A stretch of 64,000 bases of DNA from Ophioderma brevispina. Its lineage: Eukaryota; Echinodermata; Ophiuroidea; Amphilepidida; Ophiodermatidae. Shown here piece after piece: positions 24,917 to 38,025 of this stretch. Numbering within the stretch: position 1 is the stretch's first letter; each line of letters opens with the position of its first letter. Under the pieces are notes generated by a model. It had not been told where the DNA came from. It did not search any database and was given only the letters and a program-made list of their open reading frames with translations. Made by a program: the position numbers and the translations under genes. The DNA is taken from positions 1 to 64,000 of the forward strand of contig JAMKCH010012636.1 in NCBI GenBank assembly GCA_023653785.1, written 5' to 3'.

Positions 24917-26395
24917 ATTCTAAGTCTGAGACTAGAATGTGCGATTTGTCTTTTAATACACGGACTCAATCAGCCACCACTTGCGGTTATGTTTGGCATA
25001 TCTATGCCCGTAACAAAAATACCAAAAGAATTTTGATGATCCTTTTTTTCGATGTTTCGGATTAGCAACGCTGCTAATCCCTTTTAAGTGGGCCCGAACC
25101 GTGCGCCGTTAGTTGTTTTGTTTTATTCAGCTCAACTACGCTCCAGGACTCTTACTGCAGCAATAACATTTCTTCACTTTACACCCCCCTGACAAGATGT
25201 CTAGCGACGGCCCCTGCTATCCTGTGTTAGAAGGGTTATATATTGAAGTTATATACTTAAAGATATAAAAATGAAGAACTCTTAGTTAACTTTGTGCTAT
25301 GTTTTTAAGACAACTACAATTAAGCAAATTTTATTTTGGTGCAAAGGTCAGACCGGTCCGTTCCCCAAACTCGTGCGTCCCTACGTGTAAACTCAACTCA
25401 TGAACTATGTCCTACATACAGACCTTTCCACCAGTTAACACATCCACACAGTGCTTCGGACAAATTGGGCCACTCAGGGTCAGGGATGACATAGTATGCA
25501 CTTAGAGTTTACGACTAAGTTTCGGGAACGGACCCAGGCCCCTGTGGCTTTAATTGTCATTGGATTGTCCCTTGAAGACGTCAGGAGTACGGGAGCATTG
25601 GAAAGTTATCTGGAAGACTTCTGGAAGTGAAGGCCTGACTGGATTCTCTGATCCTCCTTGTCGCCGTAGAGGGAATGAAATGAGATAAGCAAAAACATGT
25701 GCCGCTCACTCATTCTTTGCCAAAATGGTAATTCATAGCTAATGCAAGCCTTACCCTATTCCTTGGCATAACAAATTGTTTTTTGTTTGGCGTAACCCGA
25801 CCGACCCTAAAAACCCTGCCGACTCAGAATTTTTTATGCAATTAAGCACAAATAAAAAAAATATTCTAAGCCGACCGCCGACCCTTTTTTCATCCCAATT
25901 AAAAAAATATTTTTTTTACCACACAAAGACGAACATACAAAAAGACAACAAAGGCACTACCCAAGTAAAAATAAAAGATCTTTTCTAACATAGCTCTTGA
26001 AAAAAGCTTTAAATAGTAGCACACAACTCTATAATCATTTTCGAGTAAAAACATTGAGAAGTCTAAAAAAAAAAATAAAAAAAATTATCGACCGAACCGC
26101 CCTGATAATTTTTTTCTCCGTTTACGACGACAAACAAAATATATTTTTTTATGCCTTAGTGTAAAAAATCATCAACTAATCCCAGACTTTTAAAACAACT
26201 TGTCAACGGGAGGGAAGTGAATGTATGTAAATCCCCTTGCGACAAGAGCACCGAGAATTCCAGTCAACATAAAATTTGCTTAATTTTAGTTGTCTTGAAA
26301 AACATAGCTCACAGTTAACTAAAAGTTTTTATATCTTTAATTAACTTCAATATAACCTCTCTAACAGAGACTAGAATGTGCGATTTGAAGAATGC
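24899..26395. mobile_element. Inverted-repeat element, 1.5 kb
   Basis: The end word GCATTCTTCAAATCGCACAT (24,899) is mirrored at 26,372-26,395. A second pair of arms, 25,228-25,335 and 26,254-26,368, shares AATTAAGCAAATTTTAT and GCTATGTTTTT. At the left end an immediate hairpin, CAAATCGCACATTCTA / 10-nt loop / TAGAATGTGCGATTTG (24,907-24,948), is a perfect 16-bp stem. A further local inverted repeat lies at 25,349-25,546. No transposase was seen. Confidence 0.55.
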
Positions 26396-26592
26396 TTCAA
26401 GCACATACTTGTTTTATTGTAAATTTAACAAATGTACTCTTATGTAACAATAATAATTGCTACGTTAACCATGTTTCCAAATATATTATAATATTGTACA
26501 CTGCCAATCTTTCTTGGCTGATTTCTTTTGAAAGCAAAACTGCAACTCACACGTGCATGATTGCTTTTGTTGTTTTTTTTTATAGACATTAT

Positions 26593-26629
26593 CTGAGAGG
26601 TGCTAGATGACCCATCTAGCGCCTCTCAG
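26593..26629 (+). repeat. Short perfect-type hairpin
   Basis: CTGAGAGGTGCTAGATG / ACC / CATCTAGCGCCTCTCAG forms a 17-bp stem (one G-T pair) with a 3-nt loop. It may be an element end or a structured site; there is no further context. Confidence 0.5.
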
Positions 26630-26787
26630 CTTTTGAAAATAACAAAAGCCATGTATATGTATATAGTTAAAACACGGCTTGCAAGATTCTACCCAAAAAA
26701 AACCAAAAAACAAAATTGCCTATTATGACACGAGTGGATACACGATATAAGCTTACGTTCTCAATTTGATGTACGTTTTTCTTGCAG

Positions 26788-26942
26788 TGAGCCAATGTAG
26801 CCTGTCGTTTGCCGCTTGCTTCTTTGACGAACTCTGTAAAGAAACGCTCATTGAGCTGATTACTACGTGTGACGTCACTTCCTGTAAAAACTCCAGCAAG
26901 CATGCAACATGCCGAAATTCTCTGCGAACCTTCCTGAAGAAA
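26788..26942 (+). CDS. GFR (GDNF receptor alpha) domain, first half, exon
   Basis: The acceptor TTTTTCTTGCAG precedes the exon and the donor GTAGGT follows; phase 1 in, phase 0 out, 51 full codons. The peptide has six cysteines in the GFR pattern: SQC, a six-residue gap, AAC-FFDELC, ITTC, TSC, then HATCRNSLRTFLKK. The last part matches the conserved C-x-x-A/S-L-R-x-F-F/L block of GFR alpha domain 2, and AACFFDELC matches its ACNLDDIC-like segment. The second half, carrying the C-x-C motif, should begin in the next exon, which was not found; the 12-kb palindrome and other repeats fill the following 20 kb. A KNSSK sequon is present. The start of the protein, with signal peptide and any domain 1, lies upstream and is unidentified. 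Confidence 0.6.
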
Positions 26943-29900
26943 GTAGGTCTTAAGCATTTAATTTGAAATCAGCACAAATGCACACTACACACCCACACCT
27001 ATACATTTACCCACAAAACACAGGCACTCACAGATCTACTCTCATGTCATGATGATGAAGCATTCTGGCTTGACTTCCAGGGGAAATATATTATTTAATT
27101 TTTAACCTTTCCTACTTGTTACTTAGGGTAAAAGCTTAGTGACCGCATAGCATTTCCTTTGAATACACCTTCACTTTTATAGAACAACTTGTGCATCTTG
27201 TAGTCTTTTTTGGTGGTATTTTTGTGGTACGCGTTTATTGCTCAGGTATTTACTGTACTGCAGCTGCATTTTAAAAACTTATATAATTACACAAAATACT
27301 TCCCACACACTTCCACACCACACACTTTCCATCCCTACACACACTTTAAATATATTTGATAAGTTGCGGTTTATGAATGTTTTTTTGAACCGAAATGTTT
27401 TGAATATTCCGATTGGCTAAACCATGTGTTTTACATTCTTTTTTGTTCCGTATTAAAATCTTTCATACGTGTAACATAATACACAAATGATATATACATC
27501 ATACGCACACATACATACTACACATATACTACACTACTACATTATGACTCTCTGTACATACACAAACGCACAGGTGCCACCACAGGCTGAACCCATAAAT
27601 GTTCTTTTTGTTATTGGTCGACCTGGGGAAATACAATTTCAAAATTTGAGTGGAAAACGTGAATCCACGTTTGGTGCAAAAGGCGAATTGGAGTTAAAGA
27701 ACCACATTGTCTGCAAATAATTGACCAGTGCTCAAATCAACCGTGATGCCACAGGTACGTTCAATTCGTTTAAGCGGCAATGGCACATTTTTAACAAAAT
27801 ATTAAATTTGCTTCAATTTGGCCTTCAAATGGTAGTCTTAGGCATTGGAAGAATACAAAACAATTTAACATATAAGAACATCCCCAAAAAATAAGAGGCT
27901 ATTAAAAAGACACAGGTAAATTTGTAGGTGACGTTTTGGGTATTCAGATAATGAGTCTATTATATCGTCATGAAGTCTTCCAACAACAGGCAAATCGAAC
28001 CATTTTGGCGAAATTGAAGTTTTTTTTTGCATAATATATACTAATATCACAATCTCTTTTCATAAACCCATATTAGCACAAATAACATTCCAATTTTTCG
28101 ATATAATAGATTTTTCACTTTGGGATCATACCCAAACGCCCAAATGAAAGTCTTCCAAACGCACCATCTGCATTCGTCTGTTTTGCTTGTATCTGAAAAC
28201 CACCGCACGGGAGCTTATTGAGTGAGCTATCGATCATGGGATACTGCGGAGATTCATCTCCATCGTTTGATCCACACGGGGGGGGGGCTATAGAAAGTCA
28301 TAGGGCCCTAAAGTTTATATTAGTACAATGATTTTAGCTCTATCTGAGACGAGTTTGGCAACACAAAAAATATTATAAAATTTTTTTCCGAGTCGTTTTT
28401 ACTGACAGCATTCTGCCGAATAATTATAAATTACAGTATACTGTACAAACTGATTCAATCAAAAACACTGAACAATATATAATTGTGGCAGTTTATTACA
28501 GAGATTAATGATGTTAAGAATAAAAAAGCACTGACGACATCCTAACTAGTAGGCCTATCGACAAATGTCAACCAAAATGATTACGTCCCGATACCTGTAA
28601 AATTCAGTTGAATTTTGGTACACATATGCATTAAACTGTAAATATAAACTAAATTTGAATGAAACTATACAAATCTTGTTTTGGGATTTTTGGTTGGCAG
28701 AATGCTATTCTTTGCCCCAGTATTTTCCTATAAGATTTAACGTATTTTTTTTCCTGTAAATAAACTTATAATTAATTAATAATAGTGATAAAACATGTGA
28801 TAGATGTTGATATATTCAAAGTTGAAAGTGATACCACAAACATACATGTATTTTAAGTTACGGTAAATGGATGCAAAAAAGTTAACATTTACTCATTTTA
28901 CACCTGTTTGCTGGACATTAATTGATTGTTGAAGTTGTAATAAGTAAATATTCAAATCAGCTAAGCTGGTGATTCAAAGTCAATAACAACCAAGATAATT
29001 TTTTAATAAACCCCGGAGAGGACATAAACAATCACTAATGTAGTAGCCTATTTTCACTTCAATTTTTTTTATAGATAGTTCAAAAACCTCTTGTGAAACC
29101 CTTTCACGTTTTTGATATGAATATTTTGTCCATTTTAATTTACAATAATGAATTGAAAGGAAATATGTATTACATAATTCAATGTTCTTATATATTCCCT
29201 TTATGGTAGCATAGTACGTGGTTATTAGGTATGTGGGTTCATATCAGGTCCCCCAGGTTGATTCCCAGTTTCATAGTAGATAGGCTTTACCTGTTTTTTA
29301 AAAGTTACTTACCATGAAATTAATTTACAGCCAAATTAACCTCGTCTACCCGAAGCCATTTTTTAAAACCAAACTCCCGAAGGGGTGGGGTGGTTACCAC
29401 CCTTATGTCCTTACTGAACATCCGATTCCTGTAATTTGGTACAAAGGATAGCTTAGCGTCTCTTATATTTCCATTTGTAACAAATAAGTACAATGTTCAA
29501 TCCCCATTATGTTGAGAAAGGTGCGAAAATACTGAATATAGGTGGAAATTGATATTTTCGCATTTTAGCGACCCAAACACCTTTTTTTATTCTAGGCACA
29601 AAAGCTCCTCATAAAAACTAGTCAATTGCCCTCATGAATGGATAATATTCCTAACCTTTTCTTGGGATCACACCCTTTATCTTTCCTATACCCCGGTGAT
29701 GTGTTGTTTTGGATAAAAAGAGCGAAATATGGTCAATTGACAATTAGTATTAAAAATGGCAACCAAAAAGGGGGCTTTAGCTAGCCGGGGAAAACCTGAA
29801 GGGGTGCTAACCACCCCCTTAGGTACACGAGGGTTGAGATCAATATGCAATGTAAAACAAAGAACATCAACATCTTATTTTCGTTGTTTCCTCTTTTCTT

Positions 29901-32312
29901 TCCTATATTTTCACACATCATATTATTTTGAGTTCCAAGCAACTAGTTGATTAATAATTTCACTACTTGATAATTTAATCTTGTTTCTAAATAAGGCGCA
30001 TAAAGTAATATGTTTTGAGTACATGTGACAAATTATCCTTCCATCATTTTTCAGCCATCTGCACTTAAATACATGCTTTAATGGTAACTTAAAGATTACT
30101 CATTGAAATTATTCAATTAATTTTTCTTTTTTGGTTTTTTTAATCTTTTTGAGTAGATACAGAAATTATTTCCTTTCAATTCCAATAACGAAAAAAGGAT
30201 AAAATGTTTTTTAACATGAGAAAATTCTCATGTCTTCCATTTTCAATCATACCAACCCGCTTGATAATCCGCAATATGGGCAATTTGAATTGAAATCAAA
30301 CGTCGGAAGTCTTGTCGGCAAACTGCATCTTAACTCAAAATGGTTAGTTTTTTTACTCATAGAATTTTTCAAACAAGAGAAAGTATTAAGAGCAACTACT
30401 CTAAGAGGGCTATGACTCCAAAGGTGAACATATACGCAATGGTCTGTTTTGATGACAAAAATTAAATACTATCCATGGGAATATCATTTCATTTCAAATT
30501 GTTCTGAGATACACTCCGAAGGTCGTTATTATTTTTACGAGTTTTAGATACGTCCATTTGACACTAATTTGCTAATATAACTCTTCCTATTGTTGGTCGT
30601 ACTTGAAAGTATTTAGGCCTACTGAATCTTGTATTTATTTTCCAGTGACAGTTGGAACTACTGAAAATTTAATAACATAATGTAAAGATACCATATGATT
30701 AAGCGTTGTTTTTAGTTTAATTGTACTGAAAATAACCAGTATTCATTATAAACAAACGTTGTATTTGTCGACATTAGAATTAAGTTGATTTTTCGTTCGA
30801 ACCCCTCGTAAATTTAATACAAATATAAATGACTTGATAGTAAAAAGCTTTCTTCTCCTTGATAACTATGTTATCTTTGGTTCCTTTACTACTCTAAAAA
30901 AAGTATCAAAATATACACCTTCAAGCACTAACAAGATAAATCTCACTTCTTCCTTCCACTTAACGTTTATGAAAGTTATTATGGCCAATAATTCACAAAA
31001 ATCCAGGGTTTCAAACGCTAGACATCCACTTTGGATGGGTCCTTAGTGTACTTACACATGGTGGGCCGACACAACTACAATTTGTGGAATACAGCAAAAT
31101 CCTGTAAATGTTATGTCCAATTTACCAAGGGTAATAAAACGACTCTACAATTGGAGCTTTTAATTTCGAATTTTTTCGAGAATCAACATTATCGTACCTT
31201 CAGTATTATGAATTTTCAATCTACGATTAAGTACTAAGTTCCCAAAAAAATGCTATAATTTTACACGAACAATTTCTGGCAGCCATTCTTCCAACAAAAC
31301 CCGTAAAATCCATCTTTTAAAGGTTTCCATTCAATTAACTGTATTTTATAAATTAACTGTTATATTATAGCTGATGTATTATATTATTACATTGAGTATT
31401 AAATGTTTGATTAAATCAATTCTAATAACAAATAAAAATTGTAGACCCTTATCATTCCTCTTTTCTATCTTCACTTACACTGGCACATTCGTTTGCCTTG
31501 TAATAGACAATGACACCTTAGAAAACCGTACAAGCAACGGTCATTTCTAGCGCCCTCGCTCATGCAAAAGTATGTTCACTGTGCATACCCACCGCCTGAT
31601 GCGATCGTTCGACTCTTTTTGAGTACGTACGCCACACAGCTCAATGTGCATTCTTCTCCTTTGGCATAGAAACAGAGGAACGTTTTTTAGTTTTTTGCAA
31701 ACAGACCAAGCACTTTGTAATTAAATTTGACCAAGGAAAACAACTGGATCCTGAAATGGAAAGCGTGCTCAAATGAAGACGTTTCAATGTCCACAATGTC
31801 CACATAAAATCATTTTTCCTAAAATGTTTCAATTCTAGATATGCACGTTTCATAATTGCTCAGAAAAACTTCAATCGCGATACTCTCGAATGTGCCTTTT
31901 GTCGATTGGCCTGTTTGGAAGATTCCCTGACGATATGAATATAGACTCATATCATTGATATTAAAAGCAACAAGCTCACATACGGTCAACAGTGGATACC
32001 GTGGGATTAGACACCATTTCCGTCATTCTGCTGAATAAAATCGCCCCGGAGTGATTTTTATTACAAAATCGTTCGTTTTACCCGTAAGGTGGGCGCTGAT
32101 CGGAGGCTTAATTATATAAAGCTTATACACCCATGCAGTCAAAACCCTTGCTTTTATGTCTGTGTTTGTCGTATAAATCTACATACTGGAAATCAAAACA
32201 TGAACATTACGAACGATATAAGGTGGATATTTACATTGTGCGTTTTATCTCTCTCGAAAAACACCTTGCATGCATGATATAAGCGAAATGCACGGTAATA
32301 CTTTTGGGTATA
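26943..32312. other. Intron-like DNA with dispersed repeats
   Basis: A copy of the AGCGGCACTGGCACATTT-type element begins near 27,767 (compare 44,462-45,419). A C/G-rich inverted pair containing GAAGGGGTG and GGTGGTTA lies at about 29,365-29,400 and 29,798-29,825. A frame at about 27,570-27,719 (GRPGEIQFQNLSGKREST) sits after a possible acceptor but ends in a stop and has no recognisable family. No exon with the expected GFR C-x-C half-domain was found. Confidence 0.3.
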
Positions 32313-33155
32313 TTAAGACCCAATTTTTCGTAGATCCTCAAGGTTTTGGACACGAAAAAAATAGATTTTTTTAAAACTTTGTCAGATGACAGGCCATTGG
32401 CCCAAACCTACTGAAGCAATATTTAAAAATTCAGCAGATGTCTGTTGCCATGGCAACAGTCAATTGTTGTTATGGTGCCCCAGTAACAAGAAATAGGCCT
32501 AAAATGACACTTTTCATTGTGAAAAATATGCAAAATTCAATGCACTGTTAATGACAGACTATGAAACGTTTTTACCAAACAAATAAATATTTGCATAGCC
32601 ATATCCTTTCAGAGTATGTGAACGAAAAATTGTTCACCAGTGTTGCCATTTTGGCCACCTGTTGCCATGTTAAAATGCTTCATTTTTGGAATGTTAAAAA
32701 TCCCATCTTTTTAGACCCAATTTAAACAGATCATAGAATCCAAAACAGTGAATTGTTGGTTTTGTGCAGATTTATTTATTTATTTTATTTATTACGGTAT
32801 AAAAAGACCCAGAAATACAGTTTGACAACTGAGACATCTGGCATACATCAAACAAACATATACATAGTTAAAAACACTTAAATATAGTACAAAATCATTC
32901 AATTATTAAGCAGTTCAACAACACTGGGAATGGTAGATCTCCTGTAGCGAACTGTTCTGCATTTAGGAGGGTCCAGTTGTTCTGCACTCCTAAGATTTCG
33001 TCCATGTCTGCTTCTGATGAGGAAATGATATTTAGATTATGTTCTTTAATTTAAAGAAAAAAATTCTTGGGGCTATCAGCCGTTTCGGGGGTCACGTGAC
33101 TTCAAAGTTTCGAATTTTAACACTATAATAAAAAACAATTTTTTACACATACGTA
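32313..33155. repeat. Arm A (left) of the giant palindrome
   Basis: Closely matches the inverse of 43,574-44,176: shared words include GTTGCCATGGCAACAG-like sequence, AAATAGGCCTAAAATGACAC, GTTGCCATTTTGGCCACCTG and CGGGGGTCACGTGAC. Interrupted by the LINE fragment at 32,770-33,016, which is absent from the right arm. Confidence 0.8.
32770..33016 (-). mobile_element. 5'-truncated LINE tail inserted in arm A
   Basis: Read on the - strand, the last codons of a CR1/L2-type reverse transcriptase are visible: RNLRSAEQLDPPKCRTVRY, then RRSTIPSVVELLN and a stop, like the C-terminal P-x-x-RT-x-Y-x-RS-x-IP block of such LINEs. They are followed by a 3' untranslated region ending in TTTATTTATTT-type repeats at the 32,770 side. 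The right arm of the palindrome holds the uninterrupted site (GTGCAG-ATGAGG), which defines the insertion exactly, with at most 2 bp ambiguous. Confidence 0.7.
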
Positions 33156-33289
33156 GGGTTATACACAGTTAGCTTCTAAACATAAAGATACAATGTAATC
33201 CCAACCCCACATTTTTGACCCTTTGTTTGTTGTTACACAGACTGTGCTCTCAAAAAACGTTATTATATAGTAGGACTTGAAACTAATTA

Positions 33290-34260
33290 ACTTATTTACA
33301 ATATATTTATAAATGTTTTTTTTATTATATTATTAATATTTTAATTAAATTTTTTGTTTTCAATTATTTTTAATTACAATTTTGTTTTCATATTTTTTTA
33401 AAATGAACCACTTTATACTAATCTTTAATATAATTATTATTCTAATATTAATTATAAATATTATGGTTTATTATTTTTATTATTTTGGTGGTAGATGGCT
33501 TCCAAAAACAGTCAATATATAATGCTATCCAAATCAGTCATTATATAATTGGATACATTTTTGAGATTTTTTAAAACATTACTATCATTAGTAATAGTTA
33601 TTATAAATTACTTAGGTGCAGATGGCCTTCAAAAAAACAGTCATTATTATAATCCCATCGATTCATTTTTTTATTTACCATACGTATTAGAATTTATTAT
33701 TACAATTCCATTTCTTATCATATATAATTATAATTATTATCTTATTATATAATTTCATACAACTGATTTTAATTATGGTTATTTTTAATAATTATATTAT
33801 TTCATTATTCTAATACTAGTATAGTATTAAATTTTACGGTTAGTAGTTTATTATTTGGTGTAGATGGCTTCCCAAAAAGAATTATATAATCCTATCAAAA
33901 ACAGTCATTAATATCCTATAAATTCTTATTATTTTTAAAATAGTATTATTAAGTATTAAGATTTATATTTTTTAGGTGTTGTAGAGGGCTTCCAAGGGAC
34001 GTCATAATATAATACTTTATATTTAACATTCTTTATTATAATTATTATGTAATATTTTGGTGTAGATGGCTTCCCAAAACAGTTCATTATATAAAGCCTC
34101 AGTGCATGGTTATGATGTAATATTATTCTTTATAATGTGACTTTTATATTTTGGTGTAGTTGGCTTTGAAAACAGTTAAACAGTTCAAATTACATTAAAA
34201 TTAATGTTTTATATTTAACAGACGGTCTTTATTATACAGTAATAATTCACTATATTAATA
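33290..34260. repeat. AT-rich minisatellite array, left
   Basis: Very AT-rich sequence carrying about six degenerate units of TTTTGGTGTAGATGGCTTCC followed by AAAACAGTCATTATATAATCC-like sequence (near 33,486, 33,615, 33,857, 33,975, 34,057 and 34,150), spaced roughly 80-240 bp. The same unit is present in reverse at 39,420-40,615. Confidence 0.75.
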
Positions 34261-34261
34261 C

Positions 34262-34565
34262 CAGTGGTTCTGTGGTCGTCTGACGCGTATTTTTCTCGCG
34301 AGGACTGAGGGTCGCACGTCCTGAAAACTTGGGGTGGGTGCCCATTGCCGCTCCCAAGACCAAGTTCTGTACTGGTTAGTGGTCAAAGGTCATGATAAGG
34401 TCATTCAAGGTCAAAAGGAGGTCAAATGGGGTAAAAACATTGGTGTATGGAAATTGAACATTGGGGGTGGGGGTTGATTGTTATAACCAAAAATCTTACG
34501 GTCAAAACAAGGTCATCAGGGGTATTCAAGGTCAATGGAACCCGCGAAACCCGGGTAATCGCGTT
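34262..34565. repeat. Block C (left) of the giant palindrome
   Basis: Inverse copy at 38,026-38,316. Shared features: ACC-x-GTGG start, TCTGACGCGT, AACTTGG-GGGTGCCCATT, a series of AAGGTCA words, and an end in AACCCGGGTAATC. Confidence 0.75.
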
Positions 34566-34589
34566 AATAATAATTATTTATCAATTATA

Positions 34590-35370
34590 TTATATCGGTT
34601 GAACATTCATGCGCACTTTTGCGTTTAAGGTGGAAACACAATTTGCATCTAGATCTTTTTACATAACAAAAAAAAAATACAAAAATTGAGGCCAAATTTG
34701 ACAGTATCAATCTTGAAAGTAGGGACAAGACTTACAAGTTGCATTCAGTTTTGATTTCGTTGACCATTGGCAACCAAATGCCAAACATGCATAATTTGAC
34801 ATAAATATGTATTTTGAGAAAACACAATATATCACGAACATATTAACCTAGACCAAAGAGAAATGTCAGTAGCTTCTCCCAATGCATTGCTTCCAAATGA
34901 GGTTTTTGTACAGCTACTGATGTGAATAGTTAGAGATGAAACCATGGATTGAATTGACAGTTATGATCACAAACTTGCATTTTAGATGTTTCATCATCAA
35001 CGATTCACATGATACCTTGACAAAAAACTTATATTGGCGGCAATGCATGTGGGAAGCTACTGAGATCTTCTCGGCCCTAGATATGTGGTTAATACTTCAA
35101 ATTAAAGCTCTTGACATACGCAATGGCCCAAACCTAAAAAGGCAGAGAAATTTGCGTAAATTGACGGTAAGTGTGAAATATTTGGGGAAAAGTGCCTAAT
35201 AAATATGGCACATAGCAATTGATCAACTTTGCTAAAATATATTTTTTTTAGGTTTGGGTGACATGGAGCAATTACAGCACTATCAGTGATTCGCCAAATG
35301 TAAACAAATCGCGCCCCTATTTCATCAAGTCCATTTTTCGCACTGTTGTATTGGCAAGGGTTCGTAGTAA
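34590..35370. repeat. Block D (left) of the giant palindrome
   Basis: Pairs with 37,450-37,990 in reverse. Mirrored words: CGGTTGAAC, AGATCTAGA-type sequence, TTGATCAACTTTGCTAAAAT, AGGTTTGGGTGACATG and CACTATCAGTGATT. The short frames here (34,936-35,199 and 35,258-35,440) are part of the repeat and are not called as genes. Confidence 0.65.
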
Positions 35371-37450
35371 AAACCCTTGTAAGTGGCTAAGCTTAGCACG
35401 CCGTATTTGTCAAGAAATGGACGATTTCTGCTGTTTATAATAAAGTGGGATCCGACTGTTATAGCAAACAAAACAGTGTAAAAGGCATCTCAGACCACTT
35501 TAAAATGCTTCAGTGTGGTTTTACAAAGAATATAACGGGTTGTTGGTCATAGGGGTAAATCCCGGGGGGGATGGGTGGGAATATCCCCCATATTTGATTG
35601 AGGGGGGGATGGTCAATACGATCATTCCCTCCCCCCCCCCCCAATGTTGATGGCCCTTGATGTGTTTGTGACCAAAATAACCCACATTTACCATAATAGT
35701 TTAAAAATGGTAAATTTCTAGTGCGCTTTGCGCGATTTTGATCTATTACAATTACATTTTAACGATTTTAGCTTCTAATTGGCAAAAATTTTAGCGCGCT
35801 TTGCGCGCACATGTGCCTAGTAATGGATCTTTTCAGCAAACCTCGTTTCATTCATAAATTTTCATCAACCCCATCCCCCCCAATGTCAAAAGGAAATATA
35901 CGCCACTGGTGATTGATACAACCCTAACAATAGCAATTTAGATAAACATGGGACATTTTGAATTTGCCGGAAAAAATGAATTAGTGGCTTGAAGTACTAT
36001 CGCATGGTGAAATTTTTGAAGCAAGTTAACATATTAAATCTTGTTTTCATTTGCAAAAACTCACTTAAAATATTTTAAATGGAGAATTCACAAGTTTAAA
36101 AGTCTAGAAACACTATTTTACATTTTATGCAAATATGGTACACTATACAACTTTGTTTAAGGATCATAAAATAAACTTTACTTTTTGAGCAATAATGGGA
36201 CTTAAAGGACCCAATATCAGTGATGTGGCTAAATCAGCAAAGCGAACAAAAGCATCAAAAATCAGAATTGTTCATGATGTAACAAGGACCGGTATACTAC
36301 ATACTATTGCCAAATGATAAGACAGAAAGCAACCTAATAAGGACAGAATCGGAGGATTGAGGTCTTACTGTCCGAACGAGGAACTTACTACAACACGTAA
36401 TGAATGGAGGATCGTATCTCGGAACCCACTGCGCTTTTCTTCCTTTTCTGTTAATTCACAGCTGGAAAAGTTAACTTATGATAATTCACAGGACCTATCT
36501 TCACTTAGAAGATATTCCTGCAAATTCAAATATTTTCAAATCACTGATAGTGTCTTTAAGTGTTAAAAATGAAAACTGCCATTTACCCAGGAAGTTTTTT
36601 CAATTTGTTGATTTTGGTTAATATCAATATTAAATACTTAAAAAACAATAAAAATACATAAGAATCAATTTTTATGTATTTTATTGTTTGTAAGTGGCGA
36701 TTTCAATCAAATGACTAATTGCTTCCGTTCCAACTTTGATCTTGTTAATAAGGTGAACCATAACTAAAATAAAACAAATGACAGGTGAAATTTAGTTTTT
36801 TTCTCATAGTTAAATCTTCAAAAAACAAATAATTTAGTATTCTAATGGAGTTTTCCACCTTCATGCATGTGCATTAATTAATATCCTGGAAGTACAAATA
36901 ATCTGTTACATCTCGCAACAAAACCGTTCACACCAGGCTTGCCCATCACATAAGCAAATGTCTCTTTACAGCTTACTAATTCTAGAAGAAACTTAAGACG
37001 GCTACTCGAAAAAACCGTCTCAGAATTCCAAATGTAGTCTCGGACTCGAAATCTCAAAATTATCAAGTTTTGAGTTTGAAACTTGGAATTTTTGGGTCTG
37101 TGACTTTTGAAATTCGAGTTTGAACCGTGAAATTTTGGATACTCCAAATTTAGAATTGCGTTGCAGACTTATATATTGAAATTATCCATTTTCGGTTTTC
37201 AGTGATTTGTGCTGTAAAGAGTGCCGTTGTGTTATGCGCGGGGCCACGCTGGTGTGTTACAGATTTTGAGCTGAAAGAGATTGTATCCATGACATAGGTA
37301 ATTACGCACATGCGCGAAGATATCAATGCAAATGCACGCTCACGATCCAATTGCTGCCTCCAAATATGCTCAAAATACTCTTAAAAGGAGGAAAGTTTTA
37401 TACTTATGAACATTTTAACGACAGTTATATGAAAAACTAATTACATGCCA
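35370..37450. other. Unpaired centre of the giant palindrome
   Basis: No transposase or other protein frame recognised. Contains a G/C-run MITE-like segment (about 35,540-35,910, with GCGCTTTGCGCGC and an end in CGCCACTGG) and one copy of a dispersed repeat ending TCACTGATAGTGTCTTTAA (about 36,300-36,563), which recurs at about 48,590-48,837. The - strand frame at 36,878-37,147 has no family match. Confidence 0.4.
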
Positions 37451-37990
37451 AACTAGGAACCATTTCCCCTACAACAGGAAAAAAATGGACTTTGATGAAA
37501 AAATAGGGGGACACGATTGTGTTTTACTTTGGAGAAATCACTGATAGTGGCTTTAAGTTGCTCATGTCACCCAAACCTAAAAAAAAATATATTTTAGCAA
37601 AGTTGATCAATTAGCTATGTGCATATTAAATAGGCACTTTTTCCCCAAATATTCGGTCACAATTTACCGTCAATTTACCAAATTTCTGCATTTTTAGGTT
37701 TGGGCCATGGCGTATGTCACGAGCTTTACTTTGAAATATTACCAATGTCTAGGGAATATCTGGTTTCTTGCGATTTTGTGTTTCTTAAAAATACATATTT
37801 AGGCAAATTAAGCATTTGGCATTTGGTTGCCATTGCAACAAATCAAACTGATGCCAAATTTAAAGTCATGTCCCATACTTTTCGATAATTTGATACGGAA
37901 TTTTGGCCTTATATTTAGTTAAAAAGATCTAGATTCCAATGGTGTTTTCCACCTTAAACGCAAATGTTGCATGTGTTCAACCGATCTAAT
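37450..37990. repeat. Block D (right) of the giant palindrome
   Basis: Inverse of 34,590-35,370, shorter by about 240 bp. See the left block for shared words. Confidence 0.65.
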
Positions 37991-38025
37991 ATAATTGTAT
38001 CATAATTATTAGTAGGTGATTACCC

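Noticed and set aside
30790..30812. GTTCGAACCCC resembling a tRNA B box
   Set aside because: No A box, acceptor stem or anticodon arm can be formed around it.
32118..32270. Cysteine-bearing stretch (QNPCFYVCVCRINLH) with acceptor ATGCAG
   Set aside because: Cysteine spacing does not fit a GFR half-domain and entry phase does not match 26,942, although exit phase 2 would match 47,094.
33290..34260. Regularly spaced repeats as a CRISPR-like array
   Set aside because: Units are degenerate, spacing is irregular, and the sequence is eukaryotic; it is a minisatellite.
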